Below, in pieces: positions 19,119-31,192 of a stretch of 64,000 nucleotides of DNA; position 1 is the stretch's first letter, and each line of letters starts with the position of its first letter. The DNA is taken from the NCBI RefSeq assembly GCF_004283755.1, contig NZ_SHMH01000007.1, positions 1-64,000 of the forward strand, written 5' to 3'. The notes beneath the pieces are model-generated. The model was not told the origin of the DNA. It worked only from the letters and a program-made list of their open reading frames with translations, and did not search any database. This DNA is from Pseudoxanthomonas winnipegensis. Lineage in GTDB: Bacteria > Pseudomonadota > Gammaproteobacteria > Xanthomonadales > Xanthomonadaceae. The translations under genes were made by a program, and so were the position numbers.

Positions 19119-19729
19119 CCGTTCTTTGCCCTCCACGCCAGCCAAGCCAAGACACCGAGCAGCAGCACGCTGGCGATCCAGCCGACCGGTTCGATCCAGC
19201 GACGCAGGGCCGCTTCGGCCCGTGCCCCGCCCAGACGCAATGCCAGGGCGATGAGGAACACGCGCTTGCCGCGTCCGACCACCATGCTGGCAATGAACGG
19301 TAGCAGCGGCACTCCGACGATGCCTGAGGCCCACGTAAATATCTTCAGCGGGATCGGCGTGAACCCGGCCAGCACCAGCAGCCAGAACGCGCGCCACGGC
19401 GACTGCGCCACCAGCTCGCGCAGATGCGCGACCTGACCATCGACCGCCGCGCGCCAGCCCAGCGCATCGATCAGCGGCTGCACCGCCGCGTAGGCGAAAT
19501 GTCCCAGCGCGTAGCCCACCAGCGCGCCCAGCAGCGAGCCGCCCAGGCTGATGCCGGCGAAGGAGAACGCACGCTTGGGCTGGGCCAGCGCCATCGGCGC
19601 CAGCATCACTTCCGGCGGCACCGGGAAGAAGATCGCCTCGATGAAGCTCAGGCCGAACAGCAGCCGCGGCGCGTGCCGATTCCGCGACCAGGCGATGGCG
19701 CGGGCGTAGAGCGGACCGAACAGCTGCAT
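19115..19729 (-). CDS. YqaA/DedA-family inner-membrane protein
   Basis: A 204-residue multi-spanning protein of the DedA (SNARE-associated) superfamily, YqaA branch. LLFGLSFIEAIFFPVPPEVML and LVLAGFTPIPLKIFTWASGI carry the family's E-x-P and glycine/proline re-entrant motifs, and the C-terminus is a final membrane helix (IASVLLLGVLAWLAW). DedA relatives flip or recycle lipid carriers, but the role of this branch is not established. It shares one base with the pcm stop upstream and four with nlpD downstream, inside the surE-pcm-yqaA-nlpD operon. Confidence 0.85.
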   Translation of the reverse strand: MQLFGPLYARAIAWSRNRHAPRLLFGLSFIEAIFFPVPPEVMLAPMALAQPKRAFSFAGISLGGSLLGALVGYALGHFAYAAVQPLIDALGWRAAVDGQVAHLRELVAQSPWRAFWLLVLAGFTPIPLKIFTWASGIVGVPLLPFIASMVVGRGKRVFLIALALRLGGARAEAALRRWIEPVGWIASVLLLGVLAWLAWRAKNG

Positions 19730-20412
19730 CAGTCGAGGGTTCCAGACAGCAGGGGGACGAACATCACCGGCGCCAGGGTGGCCTGCTGCAGCTGGCCGTC
19801 CGCATCGCGGGTGACCTGCACCAGCGACTGCGAGGCGCTGCCGCCCACCGGGGCCACCAGCACGCCGCCGGGCGCGAGCTGATCGATCAGCGCGTCCACC
19901 AGCGCCGGGCCGGCGGCGGTGACGATGATGGCATCGAAGGGACCCTGCTCGGGCCAGCCGACGCGGCCGTCGTCGTGCTTGCTGCGCACGTTCATGCCGA
20001 GCTGGCGCAGGCGCTTGCGCGCCAGGCGCAGCAGGTCGCCGATGCGCTCGACGGTGTAGACCTCCAGCCCCAGCGCCGCCAGCACCGCGGCCTGGTAGCC
20101 CGAGCCGGTGCCTACTTCGAGCACGGTCCTGGGGCTGCGCCCGGTCAGCAGCAGCTCGGTCATGCGCGCCACCACCCAGGGCTGGGAGATGGTCTGGCTG
20201 TGGCCGATCGGCAGCGCGGTGTCCTCGTAGGCGCGCGTGGCCAGCGCCTCGTCGACGAACAGGTGGCGCGGCACGGTCCCGATCGCGTTGAGCACGCGCT
20301 CGTCGACGATGCCGCCCTCGCGCAGGCGCTGGACCAGGCGGTCGCGCACGCGCTGCGAGGTCATGCCGGAGCCGGCCGCCTCGGCCGCCGGCACGCGCAG
20401 GCGTGGGGTCAT
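19729..20412 (-). CDS. pcm: Protein-L-isoaspartate O-methyltransferase
   Basis: A 227-residue AdoMet-dependent repair enzyme that methylates isoaspartyl residues in aged proteins. [19 protein letters not shown] contains the substrate-binding SQP motif, [16 protein letters not shown] binds AdoMet, and [13 protein letters not shown] is a further family block. A short Ala-rich N-terminal extension precedes the core; starting at the later MTSQRV would remove 16 residues. I keep 20412 because that ATG overlaps the surE stop (ATGA), as the other junctions in this operon do. surE-pcm pairing is a classic stationary-phase arrangement. Confidence 0.95.
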   Translation of the reverse strand: MTPRLRVPAAEAAGSGMTSQRVRDRLVQRLREGGIVDERVLNAIGTVPRHLFVDEALATRAYEDTALPIGHSQTISQPWVVARMTELLLTGRSPRTVLEVGTGSGYQAAVLAALGLEVYTVERIGDLLRLARKRLRQLGMNVRSKHDDGRVGWPEQGPFDAIIVTAAGPALVDALIDQLAPGGVLVAPVGGSASQSLVQVTRDADGQLQQATLAPVMFVPLLSGTLD

Positions 20413-21188
20413 GCCGCCGGCTCCAGGCCCGCGCTGAGCCCGCTGACCCAGCCGGACACGGTCTCCAGGGCCTGGTAGCGGGTCAGATCGACGTGGATCG
20501 GCGTGATCGAGATGGCGCCGCTGCGCACGGCGTGGAAGTCGGTGCCCACGCCGGCGTCCTGTTCCGGACCGGCCGGGCCGATCCAGTAGACCGTGCCGCC
20601 GCGCGGGTCGTTCTGCGGCAGGCAGGCCTCCGAGCGGTGGCGGTTGCCCAGGCGCGTGACCTCGTAGCCGCGGACGCGCTCCCACGGCAGGTCCGGCACG
20701 TTGACGTTGAGGATGGTGTTGGCCGGCAGCGGATCGGCCGCCAGCCGCGCCACGATGTCCACCGCGGCGCGCGCGGCGGTCTCGAAGTGGCGAGGCTGAT
20801 GGTCCTGCGTGACCAGCGAGACGGCGACCGCCGGCAGTCCGAGGAAGCGTCCTTCCATCGCCGCCGACACGGTGCCCGAATAGATCACATCGTCGCCCAG
20901 GTTGGCGGCGTTGTTGATGCCCGACACGACGATGTCCGGATCGAAGTCCAGCATGCCGGTCAGCGCCAGATGCACGCAGTCGGTGGGCGTGCCGTTGACA
21001 CGGATGGTGTGCGCGTCCAGCTGGCGCACGCGGATGGGCAGGTCCAGCGTCAGCGAGTTGCTGGCGCCGGAACGGTCGCGATCGGGCGCCACCACCCAGA
21101 CTTCATGACCGGCGTCACGCAGGCCCTCGGCGAGAATGCGGATTCCGGGGGCGTCGACACCGTCGTCGTTTGAGACCAATACGCGCAT
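20409..21188 (-). CDS. surE: 5'/3'-nucleotidase SurE
   Basis: A 259-residue metal-dependent nucleotidase/polyphosphatase. The N-terminus [16 protein letters not shown] carries the metal-binding DD pair (residues 8-9). [19 protein letters not shown] and [21 protein letters not shown] are the remaining active-site loops. First gene of a four-gene operon (surE-pcm-yqaA-nlpD) with all junctions overlapping by one to four bases. Divergent from the Smr-domain gene over a 90-base gap that must hold both promoters. In many gammaproteobacteria rpoS follows nlpD; here it does not. Confidence 0.96.
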   Translation of the reverse strand: MRVLVSNDDGVDAPGIRILAEGLRDAGHEVWVVAPDRDRSGASNSLTLDLPIRVRQLDAHTIRVNGTPTDCVHLALTGMLDFDPDIVVSGINNAANLGDDVIYSGTVSAAMEGRFLGLPAVAVSLVTQDHQPRHFETAARAAVDIVARLAADPLPANTILNVNVPDLPWERVRGYEVTRLGNRHRSEACLPQNDPRGGTVYWIGPAGPEQDAGVGTDFHAVRSGAISITPIHVDLTRYQALETVSGWVSGLSAGLEPAA

Positions 21189-21278
21189 GGGGTTCCTTCT
21201 TGATGCGCATCGGATGATACCGGATCGATCCGCGCGCTTCGCCCTTGCGCGACGCGCCCGGCCACGTACCCTGCCTGC

Positions 21279-21812
21279 ATGAGCGACGCGCGCGACGACG
21301 ACGACAGCGACCTGTTCCGCACGGCCATCGGCCCGGTGCGGCGCCTGGACGACGCGCCGACGCCGCCGCGCGGGCCGCGCCCGCGCCCGGCCGCGCGCAT
21401 GGCCCAGGCCGACGAGCGCGCGGCGATGAGCGAATTCCGCCAGGCGCTGGAGGCCATGCCGATCGGCGCGGGCGATGTGCTGGCGCATCGCGTCGAGGCG
21501 CTGCCGGTGACCGTGTTCAACCGGCTCAAGCGCGGCCAGTTCTCCGTCCAGGACGAGCTGGATCTGCATGGCGCCACCGCCGGCCAGGCCGAGACGGCGC
21601 TGCGCCTGTTCCTGCGCAACGCCCAGCGCAGCGGTAGCGCCTGCGTGCGCATCATCCACGGCAAGGGCCTGGGCTCGGACGCGGAGATCCCGGTACTGAA
21701 GAACGTGGTGGACCGCGTGCTGCGCCAGCGCAGCGACGTGCTGGCCTTCCATTCCGCGCCGCCCGCTCAGGGCGGCACCGGCGCGGTGCTGGTGCTGCTG
21801 GCGGCGCGCTGA
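21279..21812 (+). CDS. Smr-domain protein (SmrA-like)
   Basis: A 177-residue protein. The N-terminal half is acidic then Pro/Arg-rich ([18 protein letters not shown] ... [15 protein letters not shown]). The C-terminal Smr domain shows the key motifs [14 protein letters not shown] and [11 protein letters not shown], ending in [10 protein letters not shown]. Smr domains nick DNA or cleave RNA; stand-alone proteobacterial versions are linked to rescue of collided ribosomes (SmrB) or remain unassigned (SmrA). Divergent from surE. Confidence 0.9.
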   Translation: MSDARDDDDSDLFRTAIGPVRRLDDAPTPPRGPRPRPAARMAQADERAAMSEFRQALEAMPIGAGDVLAHRVEALPVTVFNRLKRGQFSVQDELDLHGATAGQAETALRLFLRNAQRSGSACVRIIHGKGLGSDAEIPVLKNVVDRVLRQRSDVLAFHSAPPAQGGTGAVLVLLAAR

Positions 21813-21932
21813 AGCGCCAAACGCAAGCCTGACGTGTCGATCTGCCGCCCGCCCGCACGTCGTGTGGGATGGACCGGCAACACAGACCGACGCCGAAAGG
21901 AATCGCCCCCACCCCAAAGCGGCAAAGCGAAG

Positions 21933-22018
21933 CGCGTCGTGCCCGCGAAGGCAGACACCCAGGGGTCTCGACTTGCCACGCACGAGTCGCCGGGTCCGCG
22001 CTTTGGCGGAAACGACCG
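21933..22018. repeat. Degenerate copy of the paired-hairpin repeat
   Basis: The order of motifs matches the 12842 array (CGTCGTGCCCGCGAAGGCAG, ACCCAGG, a middle block, then GGGTCCGCGCTTTGGCGGAAACGAC), but both hairpins have lost pairing. It sits in the 242-base gap between the Smr gene and the GST gene. This is an alignment by eye. Confidence 0.45.
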
Positions 22019-22054
22019 ATGGGGGCGCCAGCCACTTCACACCGAGGATTTCCC

Positions 22055-22741
22055 ATGCTTCCGACGATCACTGCCTTCGAACGCTCGCCCGATCGCGGGC
22101 GCGGCCTGGCCCGCGACATGCGCGTGCGCTGGGCGCTGGAGGAAGTCGGCCAGCCCTACGCGGTGCGCCTGCTGTCCTTCGAGGCGATGCAACAGCCGGC
22201 CCACCGGGCGCGCCATCCCTTCGGCCAGATTCCCACCTATGAACAGGACGGGCTGGTGCTGTTCGAATCCGGCGCGATCGTGCTGCACATCGCCCAGACC
22301 CATCCCGGCCTGCTGCCCGAGGCTCCCGACGCCAGGCTGCGCGCGGTGTCGTGGATGTTCGCCGCGCTCAACACGATCGAGCCGCCGGTGTTCGAGCGCG
22401 CGTTATGCGTGGTTCTGGAGCGCGAAACGCCGTGGTTCGCCGAACGCCTGGAAACGCTCGACAAGCGCGTGCGCCAGCGCCTGGGCGAGCTGTCCCTTCA
22501 TCTGGGCCAAAGCCCGTGGCTCGACGGCGAGTTCAGCGCCGGCGATCTGCTGATGCTCAGCGTGCTGCTGCGGCTGCAGGGCTCGACGCTGCTGGAGGAA
22601 CACCCCAACCTGCTCGACTACCTGGCGCGCGGCACGGCGCGGCCGGCGTTCCAGCGCGCCTTCCAGGCGCAGGCGGAGGTCTTCCTGCAGGCGCAGCAGG
22701 CCGATGCGCAGGCCAGCCCGGGACCGCGTGGCGCCGCGTGA
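22055..22741 (+). CDS. Glutathione S-transferase family protein
   Basis: A 228-residue protein with an N-terminal thioredoxin-like domain ([19 protein letters not shown], the cis-Pro and glutathione-contact block [20 protein letters not shown]) and an all-helical C-terminal domain ([18 protein letters not shown]). The ES motif in LFESGAI contacts the glutathione gamma-glutamyl group. Substrate unknown. ATG at 22055 has GAGGA upstream; the frame is open further upstream but into repeat sequence. Convergent with truD, 21 bases apart. Confidence 0.9.
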   Translation: MLPTITAFERSPDRGRGLARDMRVRWALEEVGQPYAVRLLSFEAMQQPAHRARHPFGQIPTYEQDGLVLFESGAIVLHIAQTHPGLLPEAPDARLRAVSWMFAALNTIEPPVFERALCVVLERETPWFAERLETLDKRVRQRLGELSLHLGQSPWLDGEFSAGDLLMLSVLLRLQGSTLLEEHPNLLDYLARGTARPAFQRAFQAQAEVFLQAQQADAQASPGPRGAA

Positions 22742-22762
22742 TGCGCCACCCGGCCGCTTCGC

Positions 22763-23851
22763 TCAGACGATGCGGTTCGCCTCGCGCACGGCACCCAGTT
22801 CGTGCAGCAGCGCGGTGGCGTAGCTGCCGGGCGCCAGGCCGAAGCGCAGTTCGAGCGTATCCGCGTCGTGCCAATGCCACTGCAGCGCATCGGCGCGTTG
22901 GCGCAGGGCGCGGCGCTCCTGCTTCAGGCGCGCGTCCTCCAGGCCGGCGCGCAGCGCGGGGCCGTCGCCTTCGCCGAGCGCCTGCGCCTCCAGCGCGGCG
23001 CAGGCGCCTTCCACGCGTGGCGCGCCCTCGCCCCACAGCGGGCCGCTGGGATGGATGTCGAACGCCGCCAGGCGCTCGGCCAGCGCCGCGCTCCACGGCT
23101 CCGGCCCGAACACGCTGCGGCTGCCGGCCAGCATCCAGACCTCGCCGTCCAGGCCGCGCTCCCAGCTGCCATCGAGCACGCGCGCGGTCAGCACGCGGTT
23201 GAACAACTCCGAGCGCGCCGCCGACAGCAGCAGCGAGCGCTGCTCGCGCCTGACGTGCTTCCTCGGGGCGCGCGCGCCGGCGGCGGATTCCTGCGCGGGA
23301 CCGGCATGTCCGAACATTTCCAGGGCCTGGGCGACGTTGCCGCCGCCGCGGCCGAAGCGCTGCTCGCCGAACCAGTTGGGCAGCCCACGCGCGGCGATCT
23401 CGCCCAGGCGTTGCTCGATCGCCTCGCGCTCGCCGCGCACCTGGCGCAGCACGAGCGTGAAGCGATTGCCCTCCAGCGCGCCGCGCGGCAGCTTGCGGTT
23501 GTGCCAAGCCGAGGCGACGACTTCCAGGTTGGGCGTGGCCAGCGTGGCCAGATCGGGCGCCACGCGCTTGGGCAGGTGCACGCTGAAGCGCTGGGTGGTG
23601 ACCGCGTGGCGGTCCTTCAGCCCGGCGTAGCCGATGCCGACCTCGCCGATGCCGGCCCAGCGCGCCAGCGTGCGCGCCACCTCGGCCGTGTTGAGGCCAC
23701 GCTTGCGCAGCGTCAGCAGCAGGTGCTCGCCCTCGCCGTGCGGCGCGAAGGCGTCGCATTCGTCGACCTGGAAATCCTCCGGCTGGGTGCGGAACACCGC
23801 CTCCAGCACCGGCGGCCCGAAGGCAAGGGGAAGCGATGATGTCTCGGTCAT
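22763..23851 (-). CDS. truD: tRNA pseudouridine(13) synthase
   Basis: A 362-residue pseudouridine synthase of the TruD family acting on U13 of tRNA-Glu. [20 protein letters not shown], the catalytic [14 protein letters not shown] block (aspartate nucleophile in KDRHA), [14 protein letters not shown] and the C-terminal [16 protein letters not shown] are family signatures. ATG at 23851 (MTETSSLP) is chosen over an ATG 12 bases upstream. It follows ispDF on the same strand, separated by a cluster of GTAG-type hairpins. Confidence 0.95.
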   Translation of the reverse strand: MTETSSLPLAFGPPVLEAVFRTQPEDFQVDECDAFAPHGEGEHLLLTLRKRGLNTAEVARTLARWAGIGEVGIGYAGLKDRHAVTTQRFSVHLPKRVAPDLATLATPNLEVVASAWHNRKLPRGALEGNRFTLVLRQVRGEREAIEQRLGEIAARGLPNWFGEQRFGRGGGNVAQALEMFGHAGPAQESAAGARAPRKHVRREQRSLLLSAARSELFNRVLTARVLDGSWERGLDGEVWMLAGSRSVFGPEPWSAALAERLAAFDIHPSGPLWGEGAPRVEGACAALEAQALGEGDGPALRAGLEDARLKQERRALRQRADALQWHWHDADTLELRFGLAPGSYATALLHELGAVREANRIV

Positions 23852-23867
23852 GGGGCCTTGCATTCTC

Positions 23868-23976
23868 GTAGCGCCGAGCTTGCTCGGCTGGGGCTCGCTC
23901 GCCCGATTCCGTAGAGCCGAGCTTGCTCGGCTGAAGCTTTCCCGGGAAGGCCTCAGCCGAGCAAGCTCGGCTCTAC
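23868..23976. repeat. Cluster of three GTAG-type REP hairpins between ispDF and truD
   Basis: Two direct copies, GTAGCGCCGAGCTTGCTCGG (from 23868) and GTAGAGCCGAGCTTGCTCGG (from 23911), and one inverted copy, AGCCGAGCAAGCTCGG-CTCTAC (23955-23976). Each has an AGCCGAGC/GCTCGGCT-type stem preceded by GTAG. Same family as 18146 and 62240, but with a CCGAG stem where those have CGGAG. Confidence 0.85.
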
Positions 23977-23991
23977 AACCCGTCGGTCGAA

Positions 23992-25290
23992 TTAGGCTTT
24001 CACCAGCAGCACCACGGCCTGCGCGGCGATGCCTTCGCCGCGCCCGGTGAAGCCCAGCTTCTCGGTCGTGGTGGCCTTGACGCTGACCGCGTCGGCGGCC
24101 ACACCCAGCACCTGCGCCAGATGCGTGCACATGGCCAGCGCGTGCGGGCCGACCTTGGGCCGCTCGCACATCACGGTCACATCGGCGTTGCCCACCTGCC
24201 AGCCGCGCGCGCGCGCCAGACCGGCGCAGTGCTCGAGGAACTGCGTGCTGTCGGCGCCTTCCCAGCGCGGATCGGTCGGCGGGAAGTGGCGGCCGATGTC
24301 GCCCAGCGCCAGCGCGCCGAGGATGGCGTCGCACAGCGCATGGATCACCACATCGCCGTCGCTGTGCGCGAGCACGCCGCGACTGTGCTCCACGCGCACG
24401 CCGCCCAGCATCACGTGATCGCCGTCGGGCGCGAAGGCGTGGACGTCGAAGCCCTGGCCGATGCGGAGGGGCAAGGCGGGACCGGGGGCCGGGGACCGGA
24501 GACCGGGGGAAGCAGAAGCAGGCTCCGTTCGATGATCCTGCTGTTGCTGTTGCTGTGGCATCTGCACCCGCTCCTCCCGGGCCACCGGTCCCCGGTCTCC
24601 CGTCCCGGCTCCCACGATGTAGGCGAACCGGTCCAGATCCCCCGGCGTGGTGATCTTGAAGTTGGTGTCGTTGCCCTCGACCAGCAGCGGACGCAGGCCC
24701 TGGCGCTCCATGGCCATCGATTCGTCGGTGACCTCGATGCCGGCACCGGCGGCCTCGTCCAGGGCGCGGGTCAGCTGCAGGCGGCGGAACATCTGCGGGG
24801 TCAGCGCGCGCCACAGGCGCTCGCGCGGCTCGGTGGCGTCCACGCCACCGTCGTCGCCCGCGCGCTTGAGCGTATCGCGCACCGGCGCTGCCAGCAGCGC
24901 GCCGACCGGGTCTTCGCGACCGCGTTCGATCAGCCGCTCCAGATCGGCATCGGCCAGATTGGGCCGGGCCGCGTCGTGGACCAGGACGAAGTCGTCGGCG
25001 CGCACATGCTCGGGCAGCGCCTGCAGCGCGGCCAGCACCGAGGCCGCGCGCGTGCCGCCGCCGACGCAGGCCAGCACCGGCTTGCCGCCGAAGGCGGTCC
25101 AGCCCGGCCACCATGGGTCATCGGCCGACACGGCCACCACCGCACCCTCGACCAGCGGATGGCCCAGCAGCGCGGCCAGGGTCCAGGCCAGCACCGACTG
25201 CCCGCCGACTTCCAGATACTGCTTGGGCACTTCGCCGCCGAAGCGCGTGCCGCGGCCGGCCGCGGGAATCACCACCCAGATCCCACGCAT
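23992..25290 (-). CDS. ispDF: Fused IspD-IspF: MEP cytidylyltransferase plus MEcPP synthase in one reading frame
   Basis: One uninterrupted 432-codon frame. Residues 1 to about 222 are a full Isp[42 protein letters not shown]. Residues about 270-432 are a full Isp[10 protein letters not shown] with metal ligands D and [37 protein letters not shown]. Between them lies a low-complexity linker with six glutamines, encoded by a G-rich palindromic element. The two domains catalyse steps 3 and 5 of the MEP isoprenoid pathway. An internal ATG in the linker (before PQQQQQQD) has AGGAG nine bases upstream, so separate IspF could also be made. Start overlaps the ftsB stop by one base. Confidence 0.88.
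   Translation of the reverse strand: MRGIWVVIPAAGRGTRFGGEVPKQYLEVGGQSVLAWTLAALLGHPLVEGAVVAVSADDPWWPGWTAFGGKPVLACVGGGTRAASVLAALQALPEHVRADDFVLVHDAARPNLADADLERLIERGREDPVGALLAAPVRDTLKRAGDDGGVDATEPRERLWRALTPQMFRRLQLTRALDEAAGAGIEVTDESMAMERQGLRPLLVEGNDTNFKITTPGDLDRFAYIVGAGTGDRGPVAREERVQMPQQQQQQDHRTEPASASPGLRSPAPGPALPLRIGQGFDVHAFAPDGDHVMLGGVRVEHSRGVLAHSDGDVVIHALCDAILGALALGDIGRHFPPTDPRWEGADSTQFLEHCAGLARARGWQVGNADVTVMCERPKVGPHALAMCTHLAQVLGVAADAVSVKATTTEKLGFTGRGEGIAAQAVVLLVKA
24478..24613. repeat. G-rich palindromic element encoding the IspD-IspF linker
   Basis: Plus strand: GGGACCGGGGGCCGGGGACC followed by GGAGACCGGGGG at 24478-24509, and the imperfect mirror CCGGTCCCCGGTCTCCCGTC to 24613, with a TGCTGTTGCTGTTGC triplet run in the centre. 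A related arm pair is found at 48494-48610. The element is entirely inside the fused ispDF frame. Confidence 0.7.
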
Positions 25291-25673
25291 CAATTGCCCT
25301 CTGCCTGCACGGCGTCTTCCTCGGAGATCGGCGCCGGCTCGCTGGCGGCAGGCGCCGACGGCGGCGCGGGCAACGCATCGCCCTGCGCCGGCGCGGTGTC
25401 GACCACGCGGTAGAACTTCTCGCCGGGCTTGATCATGCCCAGCTCGCTGCGCGCGCGTTCTTCCACCGCGGCCTCGCCGGACTTGAGATCCTCGACCTCG
25501 GCGGCCAGCGCCGCATTGCGCTCGCGCAGGCCCTCGTTCTCGCGGGTCTGGCTGGCCACCTGCGCCTTCATGGCGATCACCTCGCCCGAACTGCCGCGCC
25601 CGAACCACAGGTGGTACTGCAGGAAGGCCAGCAGTCCCACCAGCACCAGCAGCAGCCAGCGCCACTTGGCCAT
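25290..25673 (-). CDS. ftsB: Cell division protein FtsB
   Basis: A 127-residue bitopic membrane protein: an N-terminal membrane segment (residues 5-20, [20 protein letters not shown]), then a periplasmic coiled coil ([25 protein letters not shown]), then [20 protein letters not shown]. The last 30 residues are Pro/Ala-rich and longer than in E. coli. FtsB joins FtsL and FtsQ to activate septal peptidoglycan synthesis. The eno-ftsB-ispD order is conserved in gammaproteobacteria. Its stop overlaps the ispDF start (TGATG). Confidence 0.94.
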   Translation of the reverse strand: MAKWRWLLLVLVGLLAFLQYHLWFGRGSSGEVIAMKAQVASQTRENEGLRERNAALAAEVEDLKSGEAAVEERARSELGMIKPGEKFYRVVDTAPAQGDALPAPPSAPAASEPAPISEEDAVQAEGN

Positions 25674-25724
25674 GTCAGCCCCCGCGGACGGGGTGGAAGC
25701 GGCGCCGGCCCATCACGCGCACCC

Positions 25725-27272
<1,548 letters not shown>

Positions 27273-27314
27273 TCAGGCCGGCGAACCCGCGCGACGGGGG
27301 CGCACCGGGCGGCA

Positions 27315-28154
27315 TCAGGCCTTGACGCCGTCTTCCAGGAAGCCGTTCTTCTTGGTGATCGAATCCAGCGCCAGCAGGGTCTCCAGCAGCGCTTCCATCT
27401 TGTCCAGCGGCCAGGCGTTGGGGCCGTCGGACAGCGCGTGGGCCGGGTCGGGATGGGTCTCGGCGAACAGGCCGGCCACGCCCACGGCCACCGCCGCGCG
27501 CGCCAGCACCGGCACGAACTCGCGCTGGCCGCCCGAGCTGGTGCCCTGCCCGCCCGGCAGCTGCACCGAATGGGTCGCATCGAACACCACCGGACAGCCG
27601 GTGTCGCGCATCACCGACAGCGAGCGCATGTCGCTGACCAGGTTGTTGTAGCCGAAGGACGCCCCGCGCTCGCACACCAGAATGTCCTGGTTGCCGGTCG
27701 ACTTGGCCTTCTCCACCACCGGCTTCATGTCCCAGGGCGAGAGGAACTGGCCCTTCTTGATGTTCACCGGACGGCCGGCGGCGCAGACGTTGCGGATGAA
27801 GTCGGTCTGGCGCACCAGGAAGGCCGGGGTCTGCAGCACGTCGACGACCGCGGCGACCTCGTTCATCGGCGTGTACTCGTGCACGTCGGTCAGCACCGGC
27901 ACGCCGATCTGCCGCTTCACGGCCTCGAGCACCTTGAGGCCCTCTTCCAGGCCGGGGCCGCGGAAGGACGTGCCCGAGGTGCGGTTGGCCTTGTCGAAGC
28001 TGGACTTGAAGATGAAGTTCATCCCCAGCTTGCCGGTGATCTCCTTCAGCTTGCCGGCCACGTCCAGCTGCAGCTGCATCGACTCGATCACGCAGGGGCC
28101 GGCGATCAGGAACAGCGGCTGGTCCAGGCCAACCTCGAATCCACAGAGTTTCAT
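27315..28154 (-). CDS. kdsA: 3-deoxy-8-phosphooctulonate (Kdo-8-P) synthase
   Basis: A 279-residue TIM-barrel enzyme joining arabinose 5-phosphate and phosphoenolpyruvate in Kdo synthesis for lipopolysaccharide. Signatures are [60 protein letters not shown] and [11 protein letters not shown]. No metal-site Cys at the position used by metal-dependent KdsA is evident (N in RPVNIKKGQ fits the metal-independent class). It lies between pyrG and eno, the usual order. Confidence 0.96.
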   Translation of the reverse strand: MKLCGFEVGLDQPLFLIAGPCVIESMQLQLDVAGKLKEITGKLGMNFIFKSSFDKANRTSGTSFRGPGLEEGLKVLEAVKRQIGVPVLTDVHEYTPMNEVAAVVDVLQTPAFLVRQTDFIRNVCAAGRPVNIKKGQFLSPWDMKPVVEKAKSTGNQDILVCERGASFGYNNLVSDMRSLSVMRDTGCPVVFDATHSVQLPGGQGTSSGGQREFVPVLARAAVAVGVAGLFAETHPDPAHALSDGPNAWPLDKMEALLETLLALDSITKKNGFLEDGVKA

Positions 28155-28174
28155 TGGGAATCTCGTTTGATGTG

Positions 28175-28262
28175 AGAGGAAGCGGGAACGAGTGGAGAGA
28201 AACGAGCATCGAGTCCGAGCGACGAGCTCTGGCTCGTCCCTCGTTCCTGGTCGCTCGTTCCT
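28175..28262. repeat. Imperfect palindrome between pyrG and kdsA
   Basis: GAGGAAGCGGGAACGAGTGG-type left arm and a mirror right arm (GGCTCGTCCCTCGTTCC, GGTCGCTCGTTCC). It fills most of the 112-base gap. Same style as the elements at 12184, 35449 and 36309. Confidence 0.55.
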
Positions 28263-28266
28263 GCCT

Positions 28267-30021
<1,755 letters not shown>

Positions 30022-30025
30022 TTAC

Positions 30026-30061
30026 AAAAACGCCCGCGCCCCGACGAGCGGGGCGCGGGCG
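30026..30061 (-). terminator. Strong terminator between the small exported-protein gene and pyrG
   Basis: CGCCCGCGCCCC and GGGGCGCGGGCG form a 12-base perfect stem with a seven-base loop, followed on the minus strand by TTTTTGTAAC. It lies 19 bases after the 83-residue protein gene and about 100 bases before pyrG. Confidence 0.85.
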
Positions 30062-30080
30062 GACGGCGGAAAGGGAAGGA

Positions 30081-30332
30081 TCAGCGCTTGCGGGCTTCCT
30101 CTTCCTCTTCTTCGCTCGGGGCAGGGGCGTGCTGGTCCTGGCCCTTCATGCGGGCCTCGTTGGCGGCACGGCGCGCGGCGCGCTTCTCGGCCTCGCTGCG
30201 GGTGTCCTCGGGCTTGGCCGCGGCGCTGGCCTTGCCTTCGACCTGGGGCGCGGCGGACTGGGCCAGCGCCACGGCGGCGGAGGACAGCGCGGCGACGGCG
30301 CCGGCGAGCAACAGGACGGTGCGGGTTTTCAT
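30081..30332 (-). CDS. Small exported protein of unknown function
   Basis: An 83-residue protein with a clear signal peptide (MKTRTVLLLAGAVAALSSAA, cleavage expected after ALAQ). The mature part is short, charged and probably unstructured (EDTRSEAEKRAARRAANEAR, then six Glu and ARKR at the end). No domain recognised. AGGAGGCC precedes the ATG at a good distance, and a strong terminator follows, so it is likely a real single-gene unit. Confidence 0.75.
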   Translation of the reverse strand: MKTRTVLLLAGAVAALSSAAVALAQSAAPQVEGKASAAAKPEDTRSEAEKRAARRAANEARMKGQDQHAPAPSEEEEEEARKR

Positions 30333-30446
30333 GGGGCCTCCTGTGAAGTTCCTTCAAGGTGCGTCGCCGCGCGAAGGCGCAGCTGGACGACGCGACAAGG
30401 CTACGCCGGGCTTGTTCAGCCAGGCCTGAATGCGGCGGACGGCCGG

Positions 30447-31187
30447 CTAGGCCTGGTTTGCGGCGATTTCGTCCAGGCGCGCGCGCAGCGCGCGCACCTG
30501 ATCGGCGTCGGTGCGCCAGTAGCCGCCCTCGAGCCCGGGCAGATCGCTACTGCCCTGCCCGGCCTGGAAGGCCTTGGCCGAGGCATGGACCTCGCCCACC
30601 CCGGTGCGGCGCACCAGCTCGGCCACGTTGTCCACGGTCAGGCCGGCGCCGGCCATCACCGACAGCCGCCCGGCCGCCTGCGCGCGGGCGGCGGCGATGG
30701 ACGCCGCGCCCTGCGGCGCGCCGGCGGCCTGGCCGGAGGTCAGCACGCGCTCGCAGCCCAGGGCGATGATCTGCTCCAGGGCGCGCTGCGGGTCGCGCAC
30801 GCTGTCGAAGGCGCGGTGGAAGGTCACGCCCAGCGGCCCGGCCGCGGCGACCAGGGAGGCGCAGCCCTCCGTATCGATCTCGCCCCCGGCGGTCAGCGCG
30901 CCGATCACCACGCCGTCGCAGCCCAGGCGCACGCACAGGGCGACATCGCGGCGCATCGCCTCCCACTCGGCCGGCGAATAGACGAAATCGCCGCCGCGCG
31001 GCCGGATCAGCACGTACAGCGGGATCGACAGCCGCTCGCGCGCCAGCGCCAGGGTGCCGTAGGACGGCGTGCAGCCGCCCTCGCCCAGGTTTTCGCACAG
31101 TTCGATCCGGTCCGCGCCGCCGGCCTGGGCGGCCAGGGCCGATTCCAGCGCGTTGGCCGCGATCTCCAGCTTCACCCGCTGCGCCAT
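30447..31187 (-). CDS. cutC: CutC family protein
   Basis: A 246-residue TIM-barrel protein. ALAAQAGGADRIELCENLGE, GGCTPSYG, VLIRPRGGDFVYS, GVTFHRAFDSVRDP, CERVLTSGQ and VMAGAGLTVDNV match the CutC family. Once linked to copper homeostasis, its biochemical role is unsettled. Here it follows a glycosylasparaginase by five bases in an operon that starts with glucokinase. That context points to glycan or amino-sugar catabolism more than to metals, but this is inference. Confidence 0.9.
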   Translation of the reverse strand: MAQRVKLEIAANALESALAAQAGGADRIELCENLGEGGCTPSYGTLALARERLSIPLYVLIRPRGGDFVYSPAEWEAMRRDVALCVRLGCDGVVIGALTAGGEIDTEGCASLVAAAGPLGVTFHRAFDSVRDPQRALEQIIALGCERVLTSGQAAGAPQGAASIAAARAQAAGRLSVMAGAGLTVDNVAELVRRTGVGEVHASAKAFQAGQGSSDLPGLEGGYWRTDADQVRALRARLDEIAANQA

Positions 31188-31192
31188 GCCGC

